The notes under the pieces: generated by a model
Database searches by the model: none
What the model was told of the DNA's origin: nothing
What the model saw: only the letters and a program-made list of their open reading frames with translations
Program-made: the position numbers and the translations under genes
Part shown: positions 1 to 8,964 of the stretch, piece after piece
Numbering within the stretch: position 1 is the stretch's first letter
How the letters are laid out: each line of letters opens with the position of its first letter
Origin: CBDAUN01 sp965200645
GTDB lineage: Bacteria; Pseudomonadota; Gammaproteobacteria; Arenicellales; JAJDZL01
Direction: 5' to 3'
Length of the DNA stretch: 64,000 nt
Assembly: GCA_965200645.1 (NCBI GenBank)
Contig: CBDAUN010000003.1
Coordinates: forward strand, 1,240,001 to 1,304,000

Positions 1-219
1 TACTACGATTTGATGATCAAATCTTACGTGGCTACAATTTCCCCTAATCTGAAACTTCCGATGACTAGTTCCGGCATCCCAATTGTTGAATGTGACCTTG
101 TAGTTTGCGATAAAGTCTAGGCCTTCACATCGAGGGGCTTCTGCAAAGGCTGTTTTGGAGACTCCCAGTAATAGGACTGCAATCAGCCCGAAATACGTCA
201 TTCGCGCCTGCATCAACAT
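1..219 (-). CDS. DUF3108-like secreted protein, C-terminus outside window
   Basis: The frame is open from an ATG at 219 to the window edge (73 codons), so only the N-terminus is seen. It begins with a short basic stretch, a hydrophobic segment and an AFAEA-type signal peptidase site at about residues 23-30. The mature start, with FIANYKVTFNNWDAG, resembles the first beta-strands of DUF3108 periplasmic proteins (Y-x-V-x-x-x-x-x-x-G pattern). DUF3108 genes lie directly downstream of purN in Pseudomonas-like genomes, the same position as here (36 bp after the purN stop). Other starts are possible at 213 and 201. The function is unknown in the family; envelope localisation is inferred from the signal peptide. 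Confidence 0.7.
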   Translation of the reverse strand, partial: MLMQARMTYFGLIAVLLLGVSKTAFAEAPRCEGLDFIANYKVTFNNWDAGTSHRKFQIRGNCSHVRFDHQIVV

Positions 220-254
220 TTTTATTTTCAATTTGGTATCTCTCAATCTTTTGT

Positions 255-893
255 TCAGTTAATTTGAAACTGCTCGGGTGAGTCACGACCATCCAAAAGA
301 ACTTTGTCACCCATAACGGAAAGCCTGCCTTGAGCAAACCACTGAATGGCCATTGGATATATTTTATGTTCTTGTTCATGAATTCTCTGCTGTAGTTCCG
401 CAGCGGACTCATTTCGGTGCACATTAATTTGTGCCTGGACAATTATGGGACCGTTATCAAGTTCGGCTGTAACGAAGTGCACTGTCGCACCGTGCACGGT
501 GTCATTTGCATCTAATACCCGCTGATGGGTGTTCATTCCTTTATATGCAGGCAACAAGGATGGATGAATGTTCATTATCCGGTTTTCCCAATGATTCACA
601 AACTCTTTTGACAAAATCCGCATAAATCCTGCAAGAACAATCAAGTCGGGTTGTAAGTTTTCAATGCGACGATGTAGTTCCCTATCGTAGGCAACTCGAT
701 CGGGATGATTGCTTGGATTCAATACAATCGTCGGCACTCCATTGAATTTGGCACGTTCCACGGCATAGGCATTGGCTACGTCACTAAAAAGTGCAATCAC
801 CTGAGCGTTTATGCTGCAATTTTGTGACTTATTCAAAATTGCTTGAAAGTTGGACCCACCACCAGATGCGAGCACCACAATACGTATAGACAT
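255..893 (-). CDS. purN: Phosphoribosylglycinamide formyltransferase
   Basis: PurN transfers the formyl group of 10-formyl-THF to GAR, the third step of purine synthesis in the cytoplasm. The 212-residue protein starts MSIRIVVLASGGGSNFQ, the family N-terminus with the phosphate-binding GGGSN loop, so I chose the ATG at 893 rather than an upstream in-frame codon at 950 that would overlap purM. The catalytic Asn and His lie in NIHPSLLP, with a second His in HGATVHFV and the Asp in the following DNGPI. The stop of purM is one base upstream, so the two are translationally coupled. Its length is normal. PurN is the folate-dependent alternative to PurT. Confidence 0.96.
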   Translation of the reverse strand: MSIRIVVLASGGGSNFQAILNKSQNCSINAQVIALFSDVANAYAVERAKFNGVPTIVLNPSNHPDRVAYDRELHRRIENLQPDLIVLAGFMRILSKEFVNHWENRIMNIHPSLLPAYKGMNTHQRVLDANDTVHGATVHFVTAELDNGPIIVQAQINVHRNESAAELQQRIHEQEHKIYPMAIQWFAQGRLSVMGDKVLLDGRDSPEQFQIN

Positions 894-894
894 T

Positions 895-1935
895 CTAAAT
901 GTGAAGAAATTCAATTTGTTCAGAACGGCTACTGGTTTCAACCTGACCAATGCGCCAACATTGAATCCCTTGACCTAAAAGTATTCCGCATACAGCGTCT
1001 GCTGATGCTGAATCTATGATGAACACCATGCCAATACCACAGTTGAATGTGTCCAGCATGTTTTGTTTGGTGACATTACCTGTTTCCATAATCCAATCAA
1101 ATATTACAGGCATTTGCCAAGCGCCTAAATCAATGACGACTTTTGTATTCTTGGGTAACACCCTTTTGATATTTCCGCGCAAGCCGCCGCCGGTAATGTG
1201 GGCCAGCGCTGACACCTCGACCAGTTTTAATACGGCATGCACGCTGGACACGTAAATTTGGGTTGGTGTGAGAAGAATTTTACCTAAGGGCTGTCCATCA
1301 ATGGTCTCGTGCAGAGGAATCTTGCAGCTATCAACAATCTTTCGAATGAGCGAAAATCCGTTGGAGTGAACTCCAGAAGACTGTGCACCGATGACTACAT
1401 CGCCAGATTTAACTCGGCTGCCATCGATGATTTTGCTCTTTTCAACCACACCGACCGTAAATCCAGCCAGGTCATATTCACCATCGCCATACATGCCAGG
1501 CATTTCAGCCGTTTCGCCGCCGACCAGCGTTATGCCGGATTGCTCACAACCAGTTGCAATCCCTTCAATAACTTGACGGGCGACATCAACGGATAGTGCA
1601 CCGGTTGCGAAGTAGTCGAGAAAGTAAAGCGGTTCAGCACCATGAACGATAATGTCGTTGACACACATGGCCACCAGATCAATTCCGATTGTGTCGTGCT
1701 GATCCATTTCAAAAGCAATCTTCAGTTTTGTGCCAACACCATCAGTGCCACTCACCAAGACCGGTTCTGTGTATCCTTTCGGCACTTCGAACAGCGAACC
1801 GAAACCGTTTTCTAACTTGATCCATTCGGGTCGGGACGTGCGTCGAATCGCAGTACCAACCGACTGAATCAACTGATCTGCTGCTTCGATATCTACACCA
1901 GAATCACGGTAACTAAAGGAAAGTGGATTAATCAT
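895..1935 (-). CDS. purM: Phosphoribosylformylglycinamidine cyclo-ligase
   Basis: PurM (AIR synthetase) closes the imidazole ring of FGAM using ATP, the fifth step of purine synthesis. The protein has 346 residues, the usual length, with the dimer-core signature VSGTDGVGTKL, the DLVAMCVNDI segment and the glycine-rich GGGLRGN loop near residue 250. It is the first gene of the purMN operon and is divergent from the CDP-alcohol phosphatidyltransferase gene, with 88 bp between the starts that must hold both promoters. Nothing about it is unusual. Confidence 0.97.
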   Translation of the reverse strand: MINPLSFSYRDSGVDIEAADQLIQSVGTAIRRTSRPEWIKLENGFGSLFEVPKGYTEPVLVSGTDGVGTKLKIAFEMDQHDTIGIDLVAMCVNDIIVHGAEPLYFLDYFATGALSVDVARQVIEGIATGCEQSGITLVGGETAEMPGMYGDGEYDLAGFTVGVVEKSKIIDGSRVKSGDVVIGAQSSGVHSNGFSLIRKIVDSCKIPLHETIDGQPLGKILLTPTQIYVSSVHAVLKLVEVSALAHITGGGLRGNIKRVLPKNTKVVIDLGAWQMPVIFDWIMETGNVTKQNMLDTFNCGIGMVFIIDSASADAVCGILLGQGIQCWRIGQVETSSRSEQIEFLHI

Positions 1936-2023
1936 CCATTACAAAACCAGGGTTTGAAATCTATAAAGAAGGAATTGTATCGTATACTTTTGCCGTTCAA
2001 TCAACATCAAACTTAGTTGCACT

Positions 2024-2593
2024 ATGACAGCCATCCTTGGCCAAATTCCCAACCTGCTTACACTGTTGCGTATTGCCGCAGCTCCAGTGCTGATCCTACT
2101 GCTTTTGTCTGAAGACTTCCAAACTGCCTTGATTCTGTTTTTAGTTGCCGGCATTACCGACAGTCTTGATGGATTTATCGCAAAGCGATTTAACTGTGTG
2201 ACTGAACTGGGCGCGCGGCTTGACCCGTTGGCCGATAAAATTCTAATTATTTCAGCATATTGCATGCTGACCTGGCTGGAACTTATCCCATTCGAATTGG
2301 TACTGCTAGTGATCTTTAGAGATATTGTCATCGTAGGGGGCTATATGGTATTGACACTCGACGATGAAGTTCCAATGAATCCCACCATCGCCAGTAAGCT
2401 TAATACCCTATTGCAAATCACATACGTTCTTGCAATCTTGGTGGAACATGCCGAGTGGGTGATGGTGAGTCCGATTGACGACATTCTTCTTTGGCTGGTA
2501 GTCGTTACCACAGTAGTAACCGGTGTTCAATATGTTTGGGAGTGGGCAATTCGTCGCAGCTATAGAGAAGCCAAAGCAGACAAGGCAGAGTAA
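2024..2593 (+). CDS. CDP-alcohol phosphatidyltransferase family membrane protein
   Basis: This 189-residue protein has about five hydrophobic segments and one CDP-alcohol phosphotransferase motif at about residues 46-68 (DG-x2-AK-x8-G-x3-D-x3-D), in which the usual Ala-Arg is Ala-Lys. The acidic residues bind the divalent metals that activate the CDP-alcohol. Family members make phosphatidylglycerophosphate, cardiolipin or phosphatidylserine; length and N-terminus (IPNLLTLLRI) are PgsA-like. The gene overlaps hda by one base (TAATG), a coupling seen in many gammaproteobacteria, where this copy sits between purM and hda. Whether it is the essential PgsA or a paralogue cannot be told from the sequence. 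Confidence 0.85.
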   Translation: MTAILGQIPNLLTLLRIAAAPVLILLLLSEDFQTALILFLVAGITDSLDGFIAKRFNCVTELGARLDPLADKILIISAYCMLTWLELIPFELVLLVIFRDIVIVGGYMVLTLDDEVPMNPTIASKLNTLLQITYVLAILVEHAEWVMVSPIDDILLWLVVVTTVVTGVQYVWEWAIRRSYREAKADKAE

Positions 2594-3276
2594 TGCAACA
2601 GGGTGTTTTGCCTTTGCGACTCCCGGATTTTGCAAGTTTCGAAAATTATCTGCCTGCAACCAATCAAGAGACTATTACCCATCTGCATGAATTTCTTACT
2701 CTTCAGGAGGCAAAAAGAACAGCCTATCTGTGGGGTGAAAGCGGTACGGGAAAGACCCATTTGTTGTATGCAGCCTGCAAAACCGTTTCGAACAGCATTT
2801 ATATTTCGCTACAGGACCGGAACATCCAAACAGACATACTGGTTTCGGTCGAAGATCAGTCACTAATTTGTCTTGATGATCTTCAATGTGCGGCCCTTAA
2901 CCTTGACTGGGAACGGCGCTTGATGACGCTGGTTGAAGAAGTCGAATTAGATGGTAGACGACTAATCGTAGCGGCCCGTTTACCGCCTGATGGACTGAAT
3001 CTAAAATTGCCGGATCTTGTGAGTCGGTTGGCCGGCAAACAAATATTCCGATTAAATCCAATAGGCGACGAGGAACGAATTGAAATCTTCATTGACCGGG
3101 GAAGGCGTCGAGGAATGGAGATAGACGAACAGGTTGCCCGTTATGCGATAAATCGTTACAACAGAAATATGCACTCCGTACTGGAACTTCTCAACCGCAT
3201 CGAGCTGGCATCATTAGAGAAGCACCGCATGATTACAATCCCCTTGCTGAAGCAGATAGAATGCGAAACTTCATAA
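2593..3276 (+). CDS. hda: DnaA-regulatory inactivator Hda
   Basis: Hda is a DnaA-like AAA+ protein that, bound to the DNA-loaded beta clamp, stimulates DnaA-ATP hydrolysis and so prevents re-initiation. The 227-residue protein starts with MQQGVLPLRLPD, matching the N-terminal clamp-binding QxxLPL-type motif of Hda, and has a Walker A at residues 48-55 (GESGTGKT), a Walker B LICLDDL and a sensor-region arginine segment. It lacks the DNA-binding domain IV of DnaA, which fits Hda by length. It overlaps the upstream phosphatidyltransferase stop by one base and converges with wrbA six bases downstream. Confidence 0.92.
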   Translation: MQQGVLPLRLPDFASFENYLPATNQETITHLHEFLTLQEAKRTAYLWGESGTGKTHLLYAACKTVSNSIYISLQDRNIQTDILVSVEDQSLICLDDLQCAALNLDWERRLMTLVEEVELDGRRLIVAARLPPDGLNLKLPDLVSRLAGKQIFRLNPIGDEERIEIFIDRGRRRGMEIDEQVARYAINRYNRNMHSVLELLNRIELASLEKHRMITIPLLKQIECETS

Positions 3277-3282
3277 TTCAAT

Positions 3283-3882
3283 TTAGCTAACGGCTTTTAA
3301 TGCTTTTGCTGTATTTGCGAGACGCTTACCGAGGCAGGTTGCAAGTTTTTCCTCTTCTTTGGTGAACGGTTCGTTTCCGGTTGACCCTGCCACATGAGAT
3401 GCACCGTAGGGAGTCCCGCCGGATTTAGTACTCGATAATGCTGGTTCAGTAAATGGTATTCCAACAATGAGCATTCCGTGATGTAGTAATGGCATCATCA
3501 TAGAAAGCAAAGTTGATTCCTGCCCGCCGTGCATGGCGCCAGTAGAAGTAAACAAGGCGGCTGGCTTGCCAACAAGTTTGCCAGAAAACCAAAGTTCTGT
3601 AGTTGAATCCAAGAAATACTTCAGTGGAGCTGCAACGTTTCCAAATCGAGTCGGACTTCCCAAAGCCAATCCGTCGCACTGTTCTAAATCATATAGCGAA
3701 ACATATGGATGACCTTTAACCGGGATCTCAGGTTCTATGGCCTCCGTTAGTGTAGAAACTCCGGGGACTCGACGAATTTTTGCCTCGCAACCATCGACTT
3801 CGTTGATCCCGCGCGCGATTATATTGGCCAGCCGCTCTACACTGCCATCGCGACTGAAGAAGAGTACAAGAATCGTTGTCAT
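3283..3882 (-). CDS. wrbA: NAD(P)H:quinone oxidoreductase, WrbA type
   Basis: WrbA is a tetrameric FMN flavodoxin-like enzyme that reduces quinones by two electrons. The 199-residue protein has the N-terminal FMN phosphate loop (FFSRDGSVERLA), the GSPTRFGN segment near residue 76 and the TSTGAMHGGQE loop near residue 112, all characteristic of WrbA. The length is normal. It converges with hda with six intervening bases and no visible terminator. The linkage hda-wrbA also occurs in pseudomonads, supporting the taxonomic reading. The physiological role is probably oxidative-stress protection. Confidence 0.93.
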   Translation of the reverse strand: MTTILVLFFSRDGSVERLANIIARGINEVDGCEAKIRRVPGVSTLTEAIEPEIPVKGHPYVSLYDLEQCDGLALGSPTRFGNVAAPLKYFLDSTTELWFSGKLVGKPAALFTSTGAMHGGQESTLLSMMMPLLHHGMLIVGIPFTEPALSSTKSGGTPYGASHVAGSTGNEPFTKEEEKLATCLGKRLANTAKALKAVS

Positions 3883-3980
3883 GCTGCGTAGTGGTTAATC
3901 TAACTAAATTCTCTGATGTATACCGAATATGACATCAATAATCTTTTGCAATTCTCATATTTTAATCTCAATCAACTGAA

Positions 3981-5090
3981 CTAGGCCTCACCGTAAACTC
4001 CAATCGGCTCACCAAGACTCTCATAGTCTGGTTCTACAACCAAACCGGGTGTGTCAGAAACGTAAAGCTTTCCGTCTTTTGTTTTGGGACTAGGGTGACC
4101 TGTGGAGCAGGTGTTGTAGTTGTGTAGACCCGTGGTACTCACGAGCATGTCGTTGGGTGTAGATGCGGCAAAGTGCGAAACCACTGAAGTCGTGATATTG
4201 CCTCCCCAAGTGTCCTGCGCTACTATAGGTATCCGCTGATCCATAAGGTAGTCGCGAACCCGACATGCTTTCGATAGTCCTCCTAGATTTGAAATCTTCA
4301 GACCAACGACTTCAGCCGAACGGTCAGTCACAATGTGCTGTGCAACGTCAATGCTCGTCACTACTTCATCTAACTTCATAGGCAACTCGGTGCTGCGTCG
4401 TACTTGGAGGCACTCCTCATAGGCGTGACAAGGCTGTTCGAATATATAGTCAAGTTCTCGAGTAGCTCGCGCAACCCGAATCGCATCGTCTACCCGCCAC
4501 CTGCGATTGGCGTCAGCAAACGCAAATTCGTTTGAGTTTAGTAGTGCTACTGTTGTGACAATTCGATCAATATCGGTTCGCCAGTCGGAACCCACTTTTA
4601 TCTAAAAATGACGGTAACCTAGTTTACGATAAGTTTGTAAATGTTTGCTGGTATCTTTCTCAGTAGCTTGCGCAATGACCCGGTACATGGTCGCACTCTG
4701 CGACAACTTACCACCCAGCAACATCCACACGGGTTGACCCGTAGCTTTTCCAAATAAATCCAAACAAGCTGCATCAAATGGCGCCTTCGCATAGCCGTGA
4801 CCATTGACCGCCCGGTTGATGATTTGTTCTATCCGTCGAACTTGTCGCGGGTCTTCGCCTAACAGACAGGGTGCAATTATGCGAGCAGCGGATTCCACAC
4901 CATGTGAATGCGCATCCATGTAATTTTCGCCACAAGACGTAAATTCGCCACAACCACCGATTCCAGCATCGGTATGAATGACTATCACGGATGCATTAGC
5001 AAATGTGAAAACATTGCCTGCACCCCATGCATATTCATCACCGGCATATGGGAGTACAGTGCGTTAGATTTTGATCGCAGCGATTTTCAA
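3981..5090 (-). pseudogene. Broken mandelate racemase/muconate lactonizing-type enolase
   Basis: One continuous frame of 369 codons, normal length for the family, is interrupted by TAA at codon 9 (complement 5064-5066) and TAG at codon 163 (complement 4602-4604). There is no frameshift. The reading frame runs from a TTG at 5090 (KIAAIK, stop, RTVLPYAGDEYAWGAG), through HTDAGIGGCGE and the capping and barrel domains, to the C-terminus. The TAG replaces the Gln expected in RHF-Q-IKVG, a single C-to-T change. Barrel motifs such as FADANRRW, KLDEVV and LKISNLGGL are intact, so decay looks recent. The LKISNLGG and EDTWGG-like (here QDTWGG) segments resemble cis-3-hydroxyproline dehydratase-type enolases, but substrate assignment is tentative. 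A sequencing error at both sites is less likely but not excluded. Confidence 0.85.
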
Positions 5091-5287
5091 TATTCACCCA
5101 GTGGTGAATTAGACGAATTGACAAACATTAATAAACCTTTGGTGTGAAGCCCGGCGATGGACTAAATTTTACGAAGACTTATAGTTAGTTTGAACAACTC
5201 GTCAGTCAATTTGCGGGTTCTGCCTAATGGAAATTTCACCACCTCGGCAATACAAGCCAATGCAAAACTGATAGTCGACGTTTCTTT

Positions 5288-5323
5288 ACAAAAAAAAAGA
5301 GTCTGCTACGTTGCGTAGCAGAC
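5288..5323 (-). terminator. Rho-independent terminator of phasin transcript
   Basis: A perfect 10-bp inverted repeat (GTCTGCTACG / CGTAGCAGAC) with a 3-nt loop occupies 5301-5323. On the minus strand it is followed by TCTTTTTTTTTT. It lies about 50 bp beyond the phasin stop codon, the expected place for its terminator, so the phasin is probably a single-gene transcript. Confidence 0.9.
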
Positions 5324-5375
5324 CAACACTTAAGGAGGAGTTAGTGAATGAAGATGTGTGTCATTCTTGAATTTT

Positions 5376-5717
5376 TTAAGCTGACTTTTTTCCGCTGGTA
5401 ACAGGCTTTGGAACCGACTGAATCGTCAGGTCAGCATACTTTTGCCAAATCGAACCATAAGCTGCACTAGCTTCGGAACTGATTTCAAATAGAGTTTGGC
5501 TCGACTTCTTTGATTGCTCCACAAATTTTTCGACCCATTCTATTTGCACTGCAACAAAATCATTAACGGACTTGGCGTCAAGTGCTTTGCCAGTTTGGTC
5601 AGAAATTTCCTTAGATAAATTTTTACTTGAGTCAATTCCGTAGTTAACTACTTTATTTACTAGGTTTGCATTGACTGCGACTGCTTCGCTAGTCAACTCG
5701 GCAAAATTGTTTTGCAT
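5376..5717 (-). CDS. Phasin family protein
   Basis: This 113-residue, Lys/Ser/Ala-rich, entirely helical-looking protein matches the phasin_2 family, whose members coat polyhydroxyalkanoate granules. The segment FVAVQIEWVEKFVEQSKK and the ending with KPVTSGKKSA are typical. I start at the ATG at 5717, which has GAGGAAAA eight bases upstream, rather than a TTG five codons earlier that overlaps this ribosome site. The gene stands alone: strong promoter upstream, strong terminator downstream, no pha synthesis genes in the window. It implies that the cell stores PHA, with synthase genes elsewhere. Confidence 0.85.
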   Translation of the reverse strand: MQNNFAELTSEAVAVNANLVNKVVNYGIDSSKNLSKEISDQTGKALDAKSVNDFVAVQIEWVEKFVEQSKKSSQTLFEISSEASAAYGSIWQKYADLTIQSVPKPVTSGKKSA

Positions 5718-5746
5718 ATGTATTTTCCTCAAAAAAATGAATGATG

Positions 5747-5783
5747 TTGCAGTGCAATATATATCTTTTTTAAATTATGTCAA
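5747..5783 (-). promoter_or_regulatory. Phasin promoter with palindromic operator candidate
   Basis: On the minus strand TTGACA (5783-5778) is followed after 16 bp by TATATT (5761-5756), a good sigma-70 promoter. An 11-bp palindrome TTGCACTGCAA (5757-5747) touches the -10 and covers the expected start site. Phasin genes are commonly repressed by PhaR, which binds TGC/GCA-rich sites near the phasin promoter and leaves when granules form. The operator assignment is inferred. Confidence 0.6.
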
Positions 5784-5923
5784 CCCCCTTAACACAAAAA
5801 AAGGTGATTTAATTAATTAAATGCAAAATCGCAACACAAGTTGCATGGTTAAGGCAGAAACTTGATCGAGCCAATTGCTGGTAAACCAGGCAACGAACTG
5901 AGCGGAGCTATCGAATCTCTCGA

Positions 5924-7141
5924 TTAAATAATTATTTGCTCGCGCTTCTTTTGATGCTCAAGTAGTCTGGCGAAGCTGAAGCTGGATAAGTCTAATGTTT
6001 TATATTCGCCATAGACAATTAGTTCCGATACGGCTCTACCGATGGCTGGTCCTTGTTGCAGTCCATGCCCACTAAAGCCGTTGGCGTAGATAAAGTTAGC
6101 TAATGAAGGATCAAATCCCACGATACCATTTTGGTCAAAAGTGTTGTAGTCATAGTGTCCTGCCCATGCATTGACCATTCGAATTGACTCAAATGCAGGT
6201 ACACGATGAGCAAGAAGTGGCCACAGGGTATTTTCAAATTCTAAGTAATCTACATCCAACGAAAAAGTCGGCTCATCCGGTTCTTCATTTTGTGGCGAAT
6301 ACCCACAAATATAGTATTTACCTTCAGGCCTAAAGTAGATCCCTGCCGGGTCTATCACTAACGGCATTTCATTGAATGTTGCAGGGCACTCAAAGACGAA
6401 TACCTGTCGTTTTCGCGGTTCTACAGGCAAAGTACAATCGGCCATCCCTGCGAATTTCCCCGCATAGGGACCTGCGGCATTCACCAGATAACCGCAATGA
6501 ACCGTCTGTCCAGAAACCAAACCAATAGAATCAACTTTCTTCTTTGAATGATCAATTGATACGACTTCATCCTGGGTGAATTGAACACCCAACTGTATGG
6601 CCTTACGACGAATGGCTGTCAATAGCGAATAAGGATCAAACCACCCCTCACCGTCCAGACCTCTGTATCCAGCAACTAGATCAGAGCTGTTCATCCACTC
6701 GTAGTTTGAGATTAACTGTTTTACCTCCAGACGCTCTACACTGCAATTGCACTGCAATTGAACTTCATGATTAACAATGGTGTCTGAATAATTATCGGCA
6801 GTAGCCAGTACTAGGTAGGATGAGTGAACAAAGCCGATGTCTGGTTCATTTTCGTCAACTTGGAGTTTGGATTGAATTTCAGTTAGAAACTTAAATCCAA
6901 ACTGGGATATGAAAATGTTCTCCTTAGTGGAAAATTGCTGACGAATCGATCCAACAGATCTGGTTGTAGAACTATTTGAGTAAGTGGGATCTCGTTCAAC
7001 CACAAGCACTGATCCTTTGAAATCGCTGGATTGAGCAAGGTAATATGCAATGCAACTGCCCATGATTCCACCACCTGCAACAACAACATCAAAGGAGGAT
7101 GCTTTAGGTGTTTCAATATCGGGCATTACGCTGACTTGCAT
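5924..7141 (-). CDS. FAD-dependent oxidoreductase (DAO/FOXRED1/sarcosine oxidase-like)
   Basis: The 405-residue protein belongs to the D-amino-acid oxidase (DAO) fold. A Rossmann FAD-binding motif VVAGGGIMGSCIAYYLA lies near residues 19-36, the ERD acidic residue follows near residue 50, and the C-terminal FAD contact region contains AGHYDYNTFDQNG and NGFSGHGLQQGPAIG. These C-terminal strings are closest to FOXRED1-like proteins and to sarcosine/dimethylglycine-type oxidases, which oxidise secondary or tertiary amines. It has no fused folate domain. The gene is transcribed divergently from htrA. Substrate unknown; an N-methylated amine or amino acid is plausible given the other amine-related genes in the window, but this is inference. 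Confidence 0.85.
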   Translation of the reverse strand: MQVSVMPDIETPKASSFDVVVAGGGIMGSCIAYYLAQSSDFKGSVLVVERDPTYSNSSTTRSVGSIRQQFSTKENIFISQFGFKFLTEIQSKLQVDENEPDIGFVHSSYLVLATADNYSDTIVNHEVQLQCNCSVERLEVKQLISNYEWMNSSDLVAGYRGLDGEGWFDPYSLLTAIRRKAIQLGVQFTQDEVVSIDHSKKKVDSIGLVSGQTVHCGYLVNAAGPYAGKFAGMADCTLPVEPRKRQVFVFECPATFNEMPLVIDPAGIYFRPEGKYYICGYSPQNEEPDEPTFSLDVDYLEFENTLWPLLAHRVPAFESIRMVNAWAGHYDYNTFDQNGIVGFDPSLANFIYANGFSGHGLQQGPAIGRAVSELIVYGEYKTLDLSSFSFARLLEHQKKREQIII

Positions 7142-7280
7142 AAGTCATGAACGTTGAAAATCGACCAGAGTCACATTGGAATTTTTGGTCTTAATTTGTA
7201 CTTAAGGAATGTTGCCGATAATGGCAAATAAGCTTTGTTATATCAATCTGAAATCGTCCGCAAAAGGAGGGCCCAATTCA

Positions 7281-8807
7281 ATGTATGAAATAAGCAAACT
7301 AAGAAAAATTTCAATAGTTTTGGCAGGCTTGATTATAGCGTTATCAGCCTTTGCGATAGTTTACACGGGAGTCGTTGCTGCCTCAGCATCTCAGTCCACA
7401 GAATCTGGAAAGAGCAGTAGCCCTGATTTTAGTCGAGGATTCGCAGAAGTAGTACAGGCAGTCTCTCCTGCGGTTGTTTCAATCGATGTCGCATTCAATC
7501 CAAAAAACACAAACAATAGTCATTGGAATTTTGATGACTATCAGCTTTGGCCTGAGTTTCAAAAATATTTTGACAAACCTTTTAGAGGAGATTTCGATTG
7601 GAGGATCTTCCCAAATCAACCTCGTAAAAAATTAAAGCGTCCTGTTCCTCGCAATGGACTTGGTTCTGGAGTCATTTTTGATAAGCGTGGTTACATTATC
7701 ACTAACGCACATGTCGTTCAAAGTGCACATTTGATTTCAGTCGCAATGGCCAACGGCTCCAGATACGAAGCAGATTTAGTCGGCATTGACGATCTGACGG
7801 ATTTGGCAGTACTGAAAATTGACATTTCGAACGATGATGAAGCGGTTACTTTGCCAGTTGCAAAATTTGGAGACTCGGATTCGGTTCAAGTTGGTGAATT
7901 CGTAATCGCACTCGGTAGCCCTTTTGGCTTTCAACAGTCAGCCTCGCTAGGAATTATTTCTGCGAAGTACCGGGAAAATGTCGGAAAATTTGACTCTACC
8001 ATGCCTCTACTGCAGACGGATGCAGCAATAAATACCGGAAATAGCGGTGGTCCTCTGTTTAATGCTTCAGGCGAAGTCATTGGTATCAATACGCTGATTT
8101 GGTCTTTAACCGGATCTCATAGCGGCATCGGTTTCGCTATACCGGCTAACCTCGTTGCTAATGTCGCTTACCAACTTATTAAAAATGGCCGTGTTGAGCG
8201 AGGTCAACTCGGCGTGGTGATTCGGGACCTCACAAATTCCATGGCCGATGCACTAAAACTTAACTCCTCCGAAGGTGCGGTAGTAGTCGAAGTAAAAAAA
8301 GACAGCCCCGCTGACAATGCAGGATTCAAAGCCGGAGACATAATCATGAAGTTTCAAGGACAACCTATAGCCGATGCCAAGAAATTAGCTGAAGCTGTTC
8401 GTTCAACAGTTCCTGGTACAGCAACTGAGATTGAAATCTTACGTGACGGAAGCACTATGGTTCTTGACGTAGACTTGGCGTCACTTGGAGATGCTGAGCT
8501 TCGAAATGTTACGGTCGCAGAACTTCTTGAGAGTCAGAAGGTTAAATCAAAATACGGTGTGAGCGTTCAACCGGGTGATGATGCCAATGATAACGTTGGT
8601 GTAATTATTAGTTCTGTCGCTGCAGGTAGTCCAGCGGATGAGGCTGGACTGAAAGATGGTGACTTGATTGTTCTTTTTAACGACTCAAAAGTTGAATCTG
8701 TACAAGGCTTCTACGCTACGGCTAAAGAAGCTCAGAACAGAGACAACATCAGTGTTGTTGTAGTCCGTGACGGTACGTCGTTGCTGAAGTTTTTAGATTT
8801 TTCATAG
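7281..8807 (+). CDS. htrA: Periplasmic serine protease, Do/HtrA family
   Basis: This is a DegP/DegQ-type envelope protease with a chymotrypsin-like domain and two PDZ domains. In the 508-residue product the catalytic triad is His144 (TNAHVV), Asp174 (LTDLAVLK) and Ser255 (GNSGGPLF); the PDZ domains cover about 325-415 and 430-505. A single N-terminal hydrophobic segment (about residues 10-35) may be an uncleaved anchor or signal peptide. I chose the ATG at 7281 because AAAGGAGGG lies 9 bp upstream; the longer frame from 7209 would put this site inside the gene. It is followed by a terminator and then a two-component pair, so a link to envelope stress is possible but not shown. Confidence 0.94.
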   Translation: MYEISKLRKISIVLAGLIIALSAFAIVYTGVVAASASQSTESGKSSSPDFSRGFAEVVQAVSPAVVSIDVAFNPKNTNNSHWNFDDYQLWPEFQKYFDKPFRGDFDWRIFPNQPRKKLKRPVPRNGLGSGVIFDKRGYIITNAHVVQSAHLISVAMANGSRYEADLVGIDDLTDLAVLKIDISNDDEAVTLPVAKFGDSDSVQVGEFVIALGSPFGFQQSASLGIISAKYRENVGKFDSTMPLLQTDAAINTGNSGGPLFNASGEVIGINTLIWSLTGSHSGIGFAIPANLVANVAYQLIKNGRVERGQLGVVIRDLTNSMADALKLNSSEGAVVVEVKKDSPADNAGFKAGDIIMKFQGQPIADAKKLAEAVRSTVPGTATEIEILRDGSTMVLDVDLASLGDAELRNVTVAELLESQKVKSKYGVSVQPGDDANDNVGVIISSVAAGSPADEAGLKDGDLIVLFNDSKVESVQGFYATAKEAQNRDNISVVVVRDGTSLLKFLDFS

Positions 8808-8832
8808 AATTATTCATCTCCTCTGCTATTCG

Positions 8833-8876
8833 CCGCTGGTCAATTGGGTGCATTTTTGGCCAGCGGTATTTTTATT
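8833..8876 (+). terminator. Rho-independent terminator after htrA
   Basis: CCGCTGG (8833-8839) pairs with CCAGCGG (8860-8866) around a 20-nt loop and is followed by TATTTTTATTT. It starts 25 bp after the htrA stop and separates that gene from the downstream regulator pair. Confidence 0.75.
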
Positions 8877-8964
8877 TGAGTTTTTGATTTGACTTAGTTA
8901 CAGTTAATATTTTCGGAACATTTTCGAGGCATGTTGAATTAAATTAGATTGCGGAGGTAATACA

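Noticed and set aside
4602..4604. Amber codon in the enolase-like gene as pyrrolysine or stop-codon reassignment
   Set aside because: A second stop in the same frame is TAA, other genes end normally with TAG and TAA, and no pyl genes are visible; nonsense mutations explain it.
5162..5290. Open frame of about 40 codons on the minus strand between the phasin terminator and the broken enolase gene
   Set aside because: It has no start codon or ribosome site, runs into the terminator hairpin, and its product matches no family I know; a gene remnant or chance.
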